The notes: generated by a model not told the origin, from the letters alone. A stretch of 64,000 nt of DNA from Streptomyces sp. MspMP-M5 (GCF_000373585.1 NZ_KB891885.1:62001-126000), one strand, 5' to 3'. Positions 8,115 through 16,511 are shown, counted from the first letter of the stretch. Made by a program: numbers and translations.

Positions 8115-8588
8115 CTACTCGACGTCAGGAAGGTGCAGACTCACCCGCCCCAGCTCGGCGGCCTTCGCACCGTGCACCTCGGGCGCGACCACCCCGGCGC
8201 TGGAGTAGTACGCGAAGCCCTCCTGCCGCTGCAGCCCGCTCAGCGTGACCTTCACCTGGTACGGCCGGCGCACGCACGCCGGCGCGCACCAGTCCCCGAC
8301 CAGCCCGCCGCCGGCCACCGCGGTCGCCCCGCCCCACGACTCCCAGCGCAGCCCGGTCAGCCGCGCCGAGCCGCCCAACGGGAGGGAGGACGGGCGCTGC
8401 AGCGGGCGGCCGGCGTCGCCCGCCGCGTAGACGGGGCCGGTGCGCGCGGTCGGCGCGACGGCCGGCCCCTCGTCCCGCAGCAGCGGATCCGGCCCGCCGC
8501 ACCCGGCGACCACCGCGGAGAGCAGCACCACGAGCAGCGCGGCCCCGGCGGCCCGAAGGGCCCGGGCGGTGGCGATTGCTGGTCTCAC
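8115..8588 (-). CDS. Lipoprotein of unknown function
   Basis: A 157-residue product starting at GTG 8588, with AAGGA four bases upstream. The signal peptide ends in a lipobox (VVAGC) near residue 28, so the protein should be lipid-anchored outside the membrane. The mature part is about 130 residues with a Cys pair (DWCAPACVRR). It ends in a beta-rich segment (YQVKVTLSGLQRQEGFAYYSSAG). No family is recognised. It lies upstream of the histidine kinase on the same strand, with a 153-base gap, and might feed signals to it; this is inference from position. Confidence 0.75.
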   Translation of the reverse strand: MRPAIATARALRAAGAALLVVLLSAVVAGCGGPDPLLRDEGPAVAPTARTGPVYAAGDAGRPLQRPSSLPLGGSARLTGLRWESWGGATAVAGGGLVGDWCAPACVRRPYQVKVTLSGLQRQEGFAYYSSAGVVAPEVHGAKAAELGRVSLHLPDVE

Positions 8589-8680
8589 GGATTCCTTCGG
8601 GACGGGGAACGGCGGACGGGCCTGCGCACCGGGCACACCCCGCACCTCAGGTGCACCCTGCCCATCAGGCGAACGCACCC

Positions 8681-8716
8681 TGCGTACACGAGAATGTACA
8701 GATGCGTACACACGAG
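8681..8716. repeat. TGCGTACAC direct repeat, possible operator
   Basis: TGCGTACACGAG (8681-8692) and TGCGTACACACGAG (8703-8716) are two turns of helix apart and flank AATGTACA. Spacing on one DNA face suggests a protein-binding site for the lipoprotein/kinase promoter. The binding protein is unknown. Confidence 0.35.
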
Positions 8717-8817
8717 CGAATACCTGTTTCCCGACAAATGTAACGGGGTCCCCGCGAAACCGGCGTCCGACCGCACCACCGACACCGCCCGCCACCCGCG
8801 CCACCGCCGTCCCTCCC

Positions 8818-8848
8818 TTGACCCTCACGTCACGTCAGGCTCCACCCT
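8818..8848 (+). promoter_or_regulatory. tipA-like, MerR-activated promoter
   Basis: TTGACC (8818-8823) and CACCCT (8843-8848) are 19 bases apart, the over-long spacing typical of MerR-activated promoters. The spacer holds the near-palindrome CTCACGTCACGTCAG (8824-8838). This closely resembles the CTCACGTCACGTGAG core of the Streptomyces lividans tipA promoter as remembered. It lies 117 bases before the TipA-like gene, so autogenous activation is expected. Confidence 0.7.
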
Positions 8849-8965
8849 TGTGCACGGCACAGGGCATGTGCCACAGGGCACGCACCACACCCGGCGCGCG
8901 CCCCACCGCACACCCACGCCCCACCCACTGCGCTCCACCCGCTCCCGCACCAGAAAGGCACCCCC

Positions 8966-9799
8966 ATGGGATACCCGGTAGGCCAGGTCTCCGCCTTCGC
9001 CGGGGTCACCGTCCGCACCCTGCACCACTACGACAAGACGGGCCTGCTCCGGCCCAGCGACCGCAGCCCCGCCGGCTACCGCCTCTACAGCGACGCCGAC
9101 CTCGCCCGGCTCCAGCAGATCCTCTTCTACCGGGAACTCGGCTTCCCGCTCGACGAGATCGCCGCGATCCTGGCGGACCCCCAGGCCAACGCCCTGGACC
9201 AGCTGCGCGCCCGGCACCGCCGGCTCACCGAGGAGATCAACCGGCTGCAGCGCCTGGTCGAGGTCGCCGAGCAGGCCATGGAGGTCCAGCAGACCGGCGT
9301 CCGGCTCACCCCGGAGGAGCGCTTCGAGGTCTTCGGCGAGATCGCGTTCGACCTGACCTACGCCACCGACGCCGACCGCAAGTGGCGCGACAGCGACGGC
9401 TACCGGCGCTCGATGGCCCGGGCCGCCGCGCACTCCAAGGACGACTGGGCGCAGATCATGGCCGAGGCCGCCGACTGGCGGGCCCGCCTGACCGCCGCCT
9501 TCGACGCCGGCGAACCGGCCGACGGCGAAGTCGCCATGGACCTCGCCGAAGAGCACCGCCGGCACCTCACCCGGTGGTTCGCCCCGTGCGCCACCGACAT
9601 GCACGGCCGGATCGCCGACGACTTCGCCACCGATCCGCGCGCCTTCGCCCTGATCGTCCCGCCCACCGAACAACGCCCGGGCCTCGCCCCGTATCTACGC
9701 ACCGCCATCCATGCCAACGCGGTCCGCCAGTCGCCCCCGGCACCCACCGCCGACCCGGCGACCGGCACCACCGCCCCCCGACCCAAGGCCGAACCGTGA
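8966..9799 (+). CDS. TipA-like MerR regulator with thiopeptide-binding domain
   Basis: 277 residues in TipAL architecture. A MerR DNA-binding domain (1-72, VGQVSAFAGVTVRTLHHYD) is followed by a coiled coil (76-108), then a globin-like TipAS domain (about 112-253, beginning GVRLTPEERFEVFG). C208 (RWFAPCATDMH) aligns with the cysteine that binds thiostrepton covalently in TipAL. This implies sensing of thiopeptides or related drugs. The Met at the usual internal TipAS start is replaced; the nearest ATG (codon 105) lacks a clear ribosome site, so a separate short form is doubtful. A disordered tail of about 25 residues ends at a GTGA overlap with the glycosyltransferase gene. Confidence 0.9.
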   Translation: MGYPVGQVSAFAGVTVRTLHHYDKTGLLRPSDRSPAGYRLYSDADLARLQQILFYRELGFPLDEIAAILADPQANALDQLRARHRRLTEEINRLQRLVEVAEQAMEVQQTGVRLTPEERFEVFGEIAFDLTYATDADRKWRDSDGYRRSMARAAAHSKDDWAQIMAEAADWRARLTAAFDAGEPADGEVAMDLAEEHRRHLTRWFAPCATDMHGRIADDFATDPRAFALIVPPTEQRPGLAPYLRTAIHANAVRQSPPAPTADPATGTTAPRPKAEP

Positions 9800-11064
9800 A
9801 CATCCTCATCACCGCCGCCGGCTCCTACGGCGACATCGCCCCGTACACCGGCCTCGGCGCCCGCCTCCGGGCCGCCGGCCACGAGGTCGCCCTCGCCACC
9901 CACGACGGCTTCGCCCCCGTCGTCCGCGCCGCCGGCCTGGAGTTCCGCAGCCTCCCCGCCGACCCGCGCGCCGCCCACCCCGCGGACCCGGACACCGCCG
10001 GCACGCCCACCACCCGCCGCGCCCTGATGCGCCGCGCCGCCGCCTTCATCGAACAGCTCGGCACCGGCATGGCCGACGCCGTCGCCCCCGACACCGAGCT
10101 GCTCCTCCTCTCCACCACCACGGCCCCGCTCGGCTGGCACCTCACCGAGGCCCTGGACATCCCGTCCGTCGGCGCCTACCTCCAACCCACCGCCCCCACC
10201 CGCGCCTTCTCCCCCGTCGTCAGCGGCGGCCGCTCACTCGGCGGCTGGGGCAACCGCGCCGCCGGCCGCCTCTCCCTCCGCGTCGTCGACCGCCTCTACA
10301 CCGGCGCCGCACGGGCCCTGCGCACCCGCCTGGGCCTGCCGCCGGCCACCCCCGGCGCGGTCCGCCGCCGCGTCGAGGCCGCCAACTGGCCCGTCCTGCA
10401 CGGCTTCAGCGAACTTCTCGTCCCGCGCCCCGCCGACTGGCGCCCCGGCCTGGACATCACCGGCTACTGGTGGCCGCACCTCGCCCCGGACGCCCAACTC
10501 CCGCCCGCCCTGGAGGACTTCCTCAACGCCGGCCCGCCGCCGGTCTCCCTCGGCTTCGGCAGCATGGCCGCCGACGACGCCGAACGCCTCAGCGCGCTGG
10601 CCGTCCGCGCCCTGCGCCGCGCCGGCCTCCGCGGCGTCCTGCTCTCCGGCAACGCCGCCCTGACCGCCGCCGACTCACCCTCCGACGACATCCTCACCGT
10701 GCCCACCCCCGTCCCCCACGCCCTCCTCTTCCCCCGCGTGGCCGCCGCCGTCCACCACTGCGGCGCCGGCACCTCCGCCGCCGCACTCCGCGCCGGCATC
10801 CCCTCCGTCCCCGTCCCGTTCACCGCCGACCAGCCCTTCTGGGCCGCCCGCCTGACCTCCCTGGGCGCCGCCACCCCCGCCCTCCCCTTCCCCACCCTCA
10901 CCAAGCTCCCCCTGGACGAAGCCGCAACCCGCCTGGCCACCGCCCTCACCGAAGCCACCACCACCGCATCCCTACGCACCCAAGCCCAGTCCGCCGCCCA
11001 CCACCTCTCCACCGAAGACGGCCCCACCCCCGTCCTCAACACCCTCCTCCACGTGCCCCGCTGA
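9796..11064 (+). CDS. GT1-family glycosyltransferase (sterol/macrolide type)
   Basis: A 422-residue GT-B enzyme whose GTG start overlaps the stop of the tipA-like gene, so the two are co-translated. The N-terminal acceptor domain begins ILITAAGSYGDIAPYTGLG. The C-terminal nucleotide-sugar domain shows SLGFGSM and HHCGAGTSAAALRAGIPSV with PFTADQPFWAARL, the pattern of UGT80/sterol-type and antibiotic-modifying glycosyltransferases. It transfers a sugar from a UDP- or TDP-sugar to a lipophilic acceptor. Coupling to a drug-responsive activator suggests glycosylation of a toxic or self-made compound, but the acceptor is unknown. Its GC-only third positions match the neighbours. Confidence 0.85.
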   Translation: MNILITAAGSYGDIAPYTGLGARLRAAGHEVALATHDGFAPVVRAAGLEFRSLPADPRAAHPADPDTAGTPTTRRALMRRAAAFIEQLGTGMADAVAPDTELLLLSTTTAPLGWHLTEALDIPSVGAYLQPTAPTRAFSPVVSGGRSLGGWGNRAAGRLSLRVVDRLYTGAARALRTRLGLPPATPGAVRRRVEAANWPVLHGFSELLVPRPADWRPGLDITGYWWPHLAPDAQLPPALEDFLNAGPPPVSLGFGSMAADDAERLSALAVRALRRAGLRGVLLSGNAALTAADSPSDDILTVPTPVPHALLFPRVAAAVHHCGAGTSAAALRAGIPSVPVPFTADQPFWAARLTSLGAATPALPFPTLTKLPLDEAATRLATALTEATTTASLRTQAQSAAHHLSTEDGPTPVLNTLLHVPR

Positions 11065-11087
11065 CCCCACTCCCCACGCACACCAAA

Positions 11088-11119
11088 AAGCCCCCACCGG
11101 AAATTCCCGGTGGGGGCTT
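11088..11119 (-). terminator. Rho-independent terminator after tRNA-Ala
   Basis: A perfect 13-bp stem (AAGCCCCCACCGG, 11088-11100, with 11107-11119) and a six-base loop. Read leftward it is followed by a run of U (CTTTTT), so it ends the tRNA transcript; it may also stop the glycosyltransferase transcript arriving from the left. Confidence 0.85.
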
Positions 11120-11129
11120 CAACGCAAAG

Positions 11130-11202
11130 TGGACCTGAGGGGACTCGAACCCCTGACCCCCTCGTTGCGAACGAGGTGCGCTACCAGCTGCGCCACAGGC
11201 CC
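11130..11202 (-). tRNA. tRNA-Ala (anticodon CGC)
   Basis: A 73-nt cloverleaf on the minus strand. Acceptor 5' GGGCCTG pairs with 3' CAGGTCC, followed by discriminator A. The D-loop has AGCTGGTAG, the anticodon stem-loop CCTCG-TTCGCAA-CGAGG gives CGC, and the T-arm is GGGGTTCGAGTCCCC. The anticodon reads GCG, a common Ala codon here. CCA is not encoded. Confidence 0.95.
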
Positions 11203-11278
11203 TTGCGACGAGTGAAACTCTAGCATCCCGTTCGCCGTGCTCGGAAATCGCTTCCGGTGCTGGTCAGTGGGGCGCCCG

Positions 11279-12319
11279 TCACTCGTTCGCCGCGCGTGGG
11301 CGGTCCTCGTCCTCGTACTGGTCGAAGAGAGGGGTGCGGCCGCGGGCGCGGCGGCCCGGGTGGGTGGGGCGGTCCTGCGCGGGGTCGGGCTGCGGGCGCT
11401 CGGGGACGGAGCTGGAGCGGGCGGAGCTCCAGGCGTCGTCGGCGTCCAGGTCGACGTGGCTGGTGGCGCGGGGGGCGACCGGCGCGGTGACGTAGGTGGG
11501 CAGCGGGACCGGGACGGGCTCCCAGCTGCCGGCGGCGGGGCGCGGGCGCTCCCGTTCGCGCTGCTGGTCGACCCACTCGGCGTGGTCGGTCTCCTCGACG
11601 AGGGCGCGGGCGCCGGCGGTGTGCGGGGGCGGGGCAGGGCGGGAGGGCTCGGGGGCGGCCTCGGCGGCGTCAGCGCGGGCGTCGGGCCGGTGGTCGTCGG
11701 CGGGCGGCTGGTCGGCCGCCTCGTGAGGGCGGGGTCGGCCCTCACGCAGCCGTCGTGCTGCCGCCTCCGCCTTGCGCTGGTCCATGGTGAAGACGAAGCG
11801 GCGGCGCTCCTGGGCACGCAGATAGACGATGTAGGCGGTCAGGAGCACGGCGGGCAGGGCGGGGGCCCAGAGGAGGGGCAGGCCGCCGACGGCCGCGGCG
11901 ACGGCGCCGGAGGTGAAGGTGAGGAACAGGACGGAGATGGTGCGCCGGCGGCGGGCCAGGACCTTGGCGCGCTTGGTGCGCTCGGCGAGCGAGGAGCGCG
12001 GCGGGGCGGTGTGGGCGCGGGTGGAGATGTTGTCGGGCGCCGGGGCGGGTGCGGGGTCGCCGAAGGACCGGTCGCCGGCCGGGTCGTCCGCGGCGTCCGG
12101 TTCGGGCTCCTCGCCCGTCTCGTCGGCGGGGGACGCCCCGTGCTCCTTGTCGTAGCGGCGCTGCATGGCCGCGCGTCCGGACAGGAGCCGGATGGCCGTG
12201 CTGAAGCGCTCGGTGGGACGGGCTTCGTTGAGCTCGTCCTGTCTACGGAGCCACATCGGCACCAAATAGGCGGCCCAGGCCCCGACGATGACTGCATAGA
12301 TGAGGCCGCTGCTTCTCAC
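11279..12319 (-). CDS. sepX: SepX/GlpR-type divisome membrane protein
   Basis: 346 residues, GTG start at 12319. One N-terminal membrane segment (about 5-22, LIYAVIVGAWAAYLVPMWL) precedes a charged linker. A second hydrophobic pair (about 128-166) follows, then a long disordered Pro/Glu/Arg-rich tail. This layout and the N-terminal sequence match SepX of Streptomyces, a membrane protein needed for stable division septa, and its corynebacterial counterpart GlpR, the membrane receptor of the gephyrin-like Glp. The glp gene lies about 2 kb upstream on the same strand, as in other actinobacteria, which supports the assignment. A 163-base AT-richer gap upstream likely holds its promoter. Confidence 0.85.
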   Translation of the reverse strand: MRSSGLIYAVIVGAWAAYLVPMWLRRQDELNEARPTERFSTAIRLLSGRAAMQRRYDKEHGASPADETGEEPEPDAADDPAGDRSFGDPAPAPAPDNISTRAHTAPPRSSLAERTKRAKVLARRRRTISVLFLTFTSGAVAAAVGGLPLLWAPALPAVLLTAYIVYLRAQERRRFVFTMDQRKAEAAARRLREGRPRPHEAADQPPADDHRPDARADAAEAAPEPSRPAPPPHTAGARALVEETDHAEWVDQQRERERPRPAAGSWEPVPVPLPTYVTAPVAPRATSHVDLDADDAWSSARSSSVPERPQPDPAQDRPTHPGRRARGRTPLFDQYEDEDRPRAANE

Positions 12320-12482
12320 AACTCACACGGTAGAGGGGTTTGCGTGGGGCCATCCGCCAATTGGGCCGGTGTGTCGCACGATCTGGCTGATATCTCGAAC
12401 TTTTTTTGTGATTGTTGCGATGGAGTTGTGGTGAATGGGGCACCGAGGGCGGGGTAACAGGGCCCTAATTCGAACAGGTTTT

Positions 12483-13124
12483 TTATTTGTGGGATGTGTC
12501 GGTGCGGTTGGATGCGCCGGGGTGTCGGCTCCGCCAGCGGTTGAGGAGCCCTTCGGGCACTTCCTCGGCGGTCAGCGCGAAAACCGCGTGGTCGCGCCAG
12601 GCGCCGTCGATGTGGAGGTAGCGCGGACGGATGCCTTCCTCGCGGAAGCCGAGTTTCTCCACCACGCGACGGCTGGGGGTGTTTTCCGGCCGAATGCAGA
12701 CCTCGATGCGGTGCAGTCCGACGGTGCGGAAACAGTGGTCGACGGCGAGCGCCACCGCGGTCGGCATGACGCCCCGCCCGGCGACTTCCTGGTCGACCCA
12801 GTAACCGATATGGCCCGAGCACATCGAGCCCCAGGTGATACCGGCGACGGTGAGCTGCCCGACCAGCCGGCCGCGGTATTCGACGACGAACGGCAGCATC
12901 CGGCCGGCGTGCGCCTCGGCCCGCAGATGCCGGACCATCTGCCGGAAGGTGGGGCGGTGCGGCACCGGGACGCCGGGCGGGGCCGGCGGCACGGTCGCCT
13001 CCCAGGGGCGCAGCCAGTCGCGGTTGCGGCGGTTGACCTCGCGCCAGGGGCGCTGGTCGCGCAGCCTTATGGGGCGGAGGGAGATCTCTCCGTCCGTCAG
13101 GACCACCGGCCAGGGCGTGTTCAG
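12483..13124 (-). CDS. RimJ/RimL-type GNAT acetyltransferase, apparent CTG start
   Basis: About 213 residues of the RimJ-like GNAT family, which acetylates N-terminal amines of proteins. It begins [19 protein letters not shown] and contains VEYRGRLVGQLTV, GYWVDQEVAGRGVMPTAVAL (acetyl-CoA motif) and PENTPSRRVVEKLGF. No ATG or GTG precedes the conserved N-terminus in frame: the frame above runs through mog as Arg/Pro-rich nonsense. CTG at 13124 has GGGAG six bases upstream and overlaps the mog stop as CTGA, so CTG initiation is most likely. GTG 13106 would remove six residues and lacks a ribosome site. It is the last gene of the galU-glp-moaC-mog operon. Confidence 0.85.
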   Translation of the reverse strand: MNTPWPVVLTDGEISLRPIRLRDQRPWREVNRRNRDWLRPWEATVPPAPPGVPVPHRPTFRQMVRHLRAEAHAGRMLPFVVEYRGRLVGQLTVAGITWGSMCSGHIGYWVDQEVAGRGVMPTAVALAVDHCFRTVGLHRIEVCIRPENTPSRRVVEKLGFREEGIRPRYLHIDGAWRDHAVFALTAEEVPEGLLNRWRSRHPGASNRTDTSHK

Positions 13125-13621
13125 CTGGGGCTCCCGGAGGGTCTGGGGTGGTCGCCGCCGCGGATCTGGTCGACGGCGTGCGGGAGGAGGTCGGCGAGGA
13201 CGGCCAGGCCGTCGCGCACCCCGCCGGTCGAGCCCGGGAGGTTGACGATCAGGGTGCGGCCGGCGACGCCCGCCAGGCCGCGGGAGAGGGCGGCGGTGGG
13301 GACCTTGGCGCGGCCGGCGGCGCGGATCGCCTCGGGGATGCCGGGGACCTCGTAGTCCAGGACCCGGCCGGTGGCCTCGGGGGTGCGGTCGGTGGGCGAG
13401 ATGCCGGTGCCGCCGGTGGTGAGCACCACGTCGTAGCCGGCGGTCACGGCCTCGCGCAGGGCGGCCTCGACCGGGCCGCCGTCGGGGACCACCCGGGGGC
13501 CGTCGACGGCGAAGCCCATGGCGGTCAGGCCGTCGGCGAGCAGCGGGCCGCCCTTGTCCTCGTAGACGCCTGCGGCGGCGCGGTTGGAGGCGGTGACGAC
13601 CAGGGCGCGGGCGGGGCTCAC
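13121..13621 (-). CDS. mog: Molybdopterin adenylyltransferase (MogA/MoaB type)
   Basis: 166 residues. It adenylylates molybdopterin before molybdate insertion in molybdenum cofactor synthesis. The MoCF-binding fold is shown by [32 protein letters not shown] (substrate loop TTGGTG and catalytic Asp) and the C-terminal [16 protein letters not shown] 13621 overlaps the moaC stop (GTGA), and the 3' end overlaps the next gene by four bases, so it is translated within a tight operon. The last residues (HPRPSGSPS) form a short tail. Confidence 0.92.
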   Translation of the reverse strand: MSPARALVVTASNRAAAGVYEDKGGPLLADGLTAMGFAVDGPRVVPDGGPVEAALREAVTAGYDVVLTTGGTGISPTDRTPEATGRVLDYEVPGIPEAIRAAGRAKVPTAALSRGLAGVAGRTLIVNLPGSTGGVRDGLAVLADLLPHAVDQIRGGDHPRPSGSPS

Positions 13622-14100
13622 GGCCGGCTCCAGTCGCCGGACTTGCCGCCGGTCTTCTCCTCAACGCGGATGTCGGAGATCACCGCGGCCTTGTCGACCG
13701 CCTTGACCATGTCGACGACGGTGAGCGCGGCGACCGAGACGGCGGTCAGGGCCTCCATCTCGACGCCGGTGCGGTCGGTGGTCTTCACGGTGGCGGTGAT
13801 CTCGACGGCCTCGTCGGTGACGGAGAGGTCCACCTTCACCCCGGAGACGGCCAGCGGGTGGCACAGCGGGATGAGGTCGGGGGTGCGCTTGGCGCCCATG
13901 ATGCCGGCGATACGGGCGGTGGCCAGGGCGTCGCCCTTGGGGACGCCCTCGCCGCGCAGCAGCTCGACGACGCGCGGGGCGACCAGGACGCGGCCGCTGG
14001 CGCGGGCGGTCCGGGCGGTGACGTCCTTGTCCGAGACGTCGACCATGCGGGCCGCGCCGGCCGCGTCGACATGGGTGAGGTGTTGCTGGCCGCTGCTCAT
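13618..14100 (-). CDS. moaC: Cyclic pyranopterin monophosphate synthase
   Basis: 160 residues, the normal MoaC length. It converts the cyclic GTP product of MoaA to cyclic pyranopterin monophosphate. Conserved elements: [14 protein letters not shown], the active-site [33 protein letters not shown] (split by the catalytic region) and the lysine of KAVDKAA. ATG 14100 has GGGAG five bases upstream. It is followed by mog with a four-base overlap and preceded by glp with a 101-base gap. Confidence 0.96.
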   Translation of the reverse strand: MSSGQQHLTHVDAAGAARMVDVSDKDVTARTARASGRVLVAPRVVELLRGEGVPKGDALATARIAGIMGAKRTPDLIPLCHPLAVSGVKVDLSVTDEAVEITATVKTTDRTGVEMEALTAVSVAALTVVDMVKAVDKAAVISDIRVEEKTGGKSGDWSRP

Positions 14101-14201
14101 CGTTCTCCCGGTCGTACTGCCGCCTGTGGGACGACACCGTACCCCCGGTCGGCGCAGCGCACCCGATGCGGGCGGTGCGCTGCCGGTGCTCCCGTCGGGC
14201 G

Positions 14202-15524
14202 TCAGCAGGGATCGAGCGGGATGACCTCGACGGTGGCGTCGGCGGGGAGGTCGGTGGTGTCCTCGGGGACGACGATCAGGGCGTCGGCCCGGGCCATGGC
14301 CCGGATGAGGTGGGAGCCGCTGCCGCCGACGGGGGTGACCGTGCCGGCCACCGGGTCGTGGGTGCCGCGGAGGAACTGCCGTCTGCCGCGGGGCGAGGAG
14401 CCGAGCGGCTCGGTGAGGCGGGCACGGGCGGTGCGACGGTGCACCTCGGGGTGGCCCATGAGCGTGCGGATGACGGGGCGGACGAAGAGCTCGAAGGAGA
14501 CGTAGGAGCTGACGGGATTGCCGGGCAGGGCGAGCAGCGGGATGCGGTCGGGGCCGATCAGGCCGAAGCCCTGGGGCTTGCCGGGCTGCATCGCGAGCCG
14601 GCGGAACTCGACCCGGCCCTCGTCGGCGGCGAGCCCGCTCAGGGTCTCCTTGACGACGTCGTACGCGCCGACGCTGACGCCGCCGCTGGTGACGAGGACG
14701 TCGGCGCGGGGGTACTGGTCCTCCAGGGCGGCGCGGAGGGTCTTCGCGTCGTCGGCGACGGCGCCGACGCGGTAGGCGAGCGCGCCGGCCGCGCGGGCGG
14801 CGGCGGTGAGCTGGAAGCTGTTGGAGTCGTGGATCTGGCCGGGGCCCAACGGCTCGCCGGGCGGGACGAGTTCGCTGCCGGTGGAGAGCACGACGACCCG
14901 GGGGCGGCGGCGGACCGTGACGGTGTCCAGGCCGAGGGCGGCGAGCAGGCCGAGCTGGGTGGGGCCGAGGACGGTGCCGGCCGGCAGGGCCGGCTCGCCG
15001 GCCTTCGCGTCGCTGCCGGTGCGGCGGATGTGGGCGCCGGCGGCGGCCGGGCGGTGCACCCGGACCTCGCCGCCGGCGTCCTGCGGGGCGGCACTGTGGG
15101 CGCGCATGGTGGCGGCCGGTCCCCGGCCGGTGCCGCCGTCGGTCCACTCGACGGGGACCACCGCGTCGGCGCCGGGCGGCACCGGGGCGCCGGTCATGAT
15201 GCGGGCGGCCTGTCCGGGCCCGACGGTGGGCGGCTCGCCGCTGCCGGCGGCGACGTCGCCGAGGACGGTGAGGGTGGCCGGGGCGTCCTCGGCGGCGTCC
15301 GCGACGTCGGCGGCGCGGACCGCGTAGCCGTCCATGGAGCTGTTGTCGAACGGCGGCAGCGGCAGCGGGACGGTGAGGTCGTCGGCGAGGACGCAGCCCT
15401 GGGCGTCGAGGAGTTGCCGGGTGACCGGGGCCGGCGGGCTGAGCCGGGCCAGGATGTCGTCGAGGTGTTCGGCCACCGACCAGACGCGGTCAGGGTGGGA
15501 GGTCCGGTCGGTGGAGCCGTTCAA
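14202..15524 (-). CDS. glp: Gephyrin-like molybdopterin molybdotransferase (Glp/MoeA)
   Basis: About 440 residues of the MoeA fold. Motifs: [19 protein letters not shown] at the N-terminus, [17 protein letters not shown], the MPT-binding [16 protein letters not shown] plus IHDSNSF and [11 protein letters not shown], and [16 protein letters not shown]. Enzymatically it inserts molybdate into molybdopterin. The actinobacterial Glp branch also acts in cell division with the membrane receptor GlpR/SepX, which is encoded nearby. The start is taken as TTG 15524 (GGAG about 10 bases upstream), five bases after the galU stop; a GTG about 15 codons later is an alternative. Confidence 0.9.
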   Translation of the reverse strand: MNGSTDRTSHPDRVWSVAEHLDDILARLSPPAPVTRQLLDAQGCVLADDLTVPLPLPPFDNSSMDGYAVRAADVADAAEDAPATLTVLGDVAAGSGEPPTVGPGQAARIMTGAPVPPGADAVVPVEWTDGGTGRGPAATMRAHSAAPQDAGGEVRVHRPAAAGAHIRRTGSDAKAGEPALPAGTVLGPTQLGLLAALGLDTVTVRRRPRVVVLSTGSELVPPGEPLGPGQIHDSNSFQLTAAARAAGALAYRVGAVADDAKTLRAALEDQYPRADVLVTSGGVSVGAYDVVKETLSGLAADEGRVEFRRLAMQPGKPQGFGLIGPDRIPLLALPGNPVSSYVSFELFVRPVIRTLMGHPEVHRRTARARLTEPLGSSPRGRRQFLRGTHDPVAGTVTPVGGSGSHLIRAMARADALIVVPEDTTDLPADATVEVIPLDPC

Positions 15525-15528
15525 CGTC

Positions 15529-16431
15529 CTACATCTCCTCGGTGACGTAACTGCGCAGCCAGGCCCGGAAGTCGGGGCCCAGGTCCTCACGTTCGCATGC
15601 CAGTCTGACGATGGCACGCAGATAGTCTCCGCGGTCGCCGGTGTCATAGCGGCGGCCCTTGAAGACGACGCCGTGCACCGGGCCGCCGAGCTCGGGGTGG
15701 GCGGCCAGCACCTGGAGGGCGTCGGTGAGCTGGATCTCGCCGCCGCGGCCGGGGTCGGTCTTGCGCAGCACCTCGAAGACGGCCGGGTCGAGGATGTAGC
15801 GGCCGATGATGGCGAGGTTGCTGGGCGCCTCGGCAGGTTCGGGCTTCTCGACCAGGTCGGAGACGGTGACCACGTCGTCGTCGGCGGTGGGGGCGGCGGC
15901 CGCGCAGCCGTAGAGGTGGATGTTGGCGGGGTCGACCTCCATGAGGGCGATGACCGAGCCGCCGTACTCCTCGCGGACCTCTATCATCCGGCGCAGCAGG
16001 GGGTCGCGGGGGTCGATGAGGTCGTCGCCCAGGAGGACAGCGAAGGGCTGGTCGCCCACGTGCGGCGCGGCGCACAGCACGGCGTGGCCGAGGCCCTTGG
16101 GGTTGCCCTGGCGGACGTAGTGGATGGTCGCCAGGTCGCTGGACTCCTGGACCTTGGCGAGCCGGGATCCGTCGCCCTTGCGGTGCAGGGCTTCTTCGAG
16201 TTCGTAGTTGCGGTCGAAGTGGTCTTCCAGGGGACGCTTGTTGCGACCCGTCACCATGAGGACGTCGGTGAGCCCGGCCGCCGACGCCTCCTCCACCACG
16301 TACTGGATGGCGGGCTTGTCGACGACCGGCAGCATTTCCTTCGGCGTCGCCTTGGTCGCCGGCAGGAACCGGGTGCCGAGCCCTGCTGCCGGGATGACAG
16401 CCTTGCTGATCCGTGCATGCGATGGGGTCAT
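15529..16431 (-). CDS. galU: UTP-glucose-1-phosphate uridylyltransferase
   Basis: About 300 residues. It makes UDP-glucose from UTP and glucose-1-phosphate for envelope polymers. Motifs: KAVIPAAGLGTRFLPATKA (nucleotide-binding loop with catalytic Arg/Lys), PKEMLPVVDKPAIQYVVEEA, VRQGNPKGLGHAV, LLGDDLID (metal-binding Asp), VEKPEP and GRYILDPAVFE. ATG 16431 is favoured because AGGG lies eight bases upstream; GTG 16440 is in frame. It is the first gene of the leftward operon continuing with glp, five bases downstream. It diverges from the folate enzyme. Confidence 0.96.
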   Translation of the reverse strand: MTPSHARISKAVIPAAGLGTRFLPATKATPKEMLPVVDKPAIQYVVEEASAAGLTDVLMVTGRNKRPLEDHFDRNYELEEALHRKGDGSRLAKVQESSDLATIHYVRQGNPKGLGHAVLCAAPHVGDQPFAVLLGDDLIDPRDPLLRRMIEVREEYGGSVIALMEVDPANIHLYGCAAAAPTADDDVVTVSDLVEKPEPAEAPSNLAIIGRYILDPAVFEVLRKTDPGRGGEIQLTDALQVLAAHPELGGPVHGVVFKGRRYDTGDRGDYLRAIVRLACEREDLGPDFRAWLRSYVTEEM

Positions 16432-16444
16432 GCGCGACACCCTA

Positions 16445-16464
16445 ACCGGCCCGGACGGGCCGGT
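16445..16464. promoter_or_regulatory. 8-bp inverted repeat between galU and the folate gene
   Basis: ACCGGCCC (16445-16452) and GGGCCGGT (16457-16464) with a four-base spacer fill much of the short gap between two divergent start codons. It may be an operator shared by both promoters; no known regulator motif is recognised. Confidence 0.35.
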
Positions 16465-16511
16465 GATGAGCGTCCGGTTAAGAGATCATGAGAGCCCGAG
16501 CGAGGCCCACG

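Larger units (their letters stand above)
8589..8965. other. Intergenic region with divergent control elements
   Basis: 377 bases between the leftward lipoprotein gene and the rightward tipA-like gene. It holds a TGCGTACAC direct repeat (8681 and 8703), an AT-richer patch around 8690-8750 and the tipA-like promoter at 8818-8848. No gene was seen in it. Confidence 0.6.

Noticed and set aside
12483..13664. A 393-residue version of the RimJ-like protein reaching back through mog
   Set aside because: The added N-terminus is Arg/Pro-rich nonsense out of frame with mog. The conserved protein begins at about 13124.
13618..15147. A 509-codon minus-strand frame reading from glp into moaC
   Set aside because: Only the final part is moaC. 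The start is Arg/Pro-rich out-of-frame glp sequence, and moaC has its own ATG with a good ribosome site at 14100.
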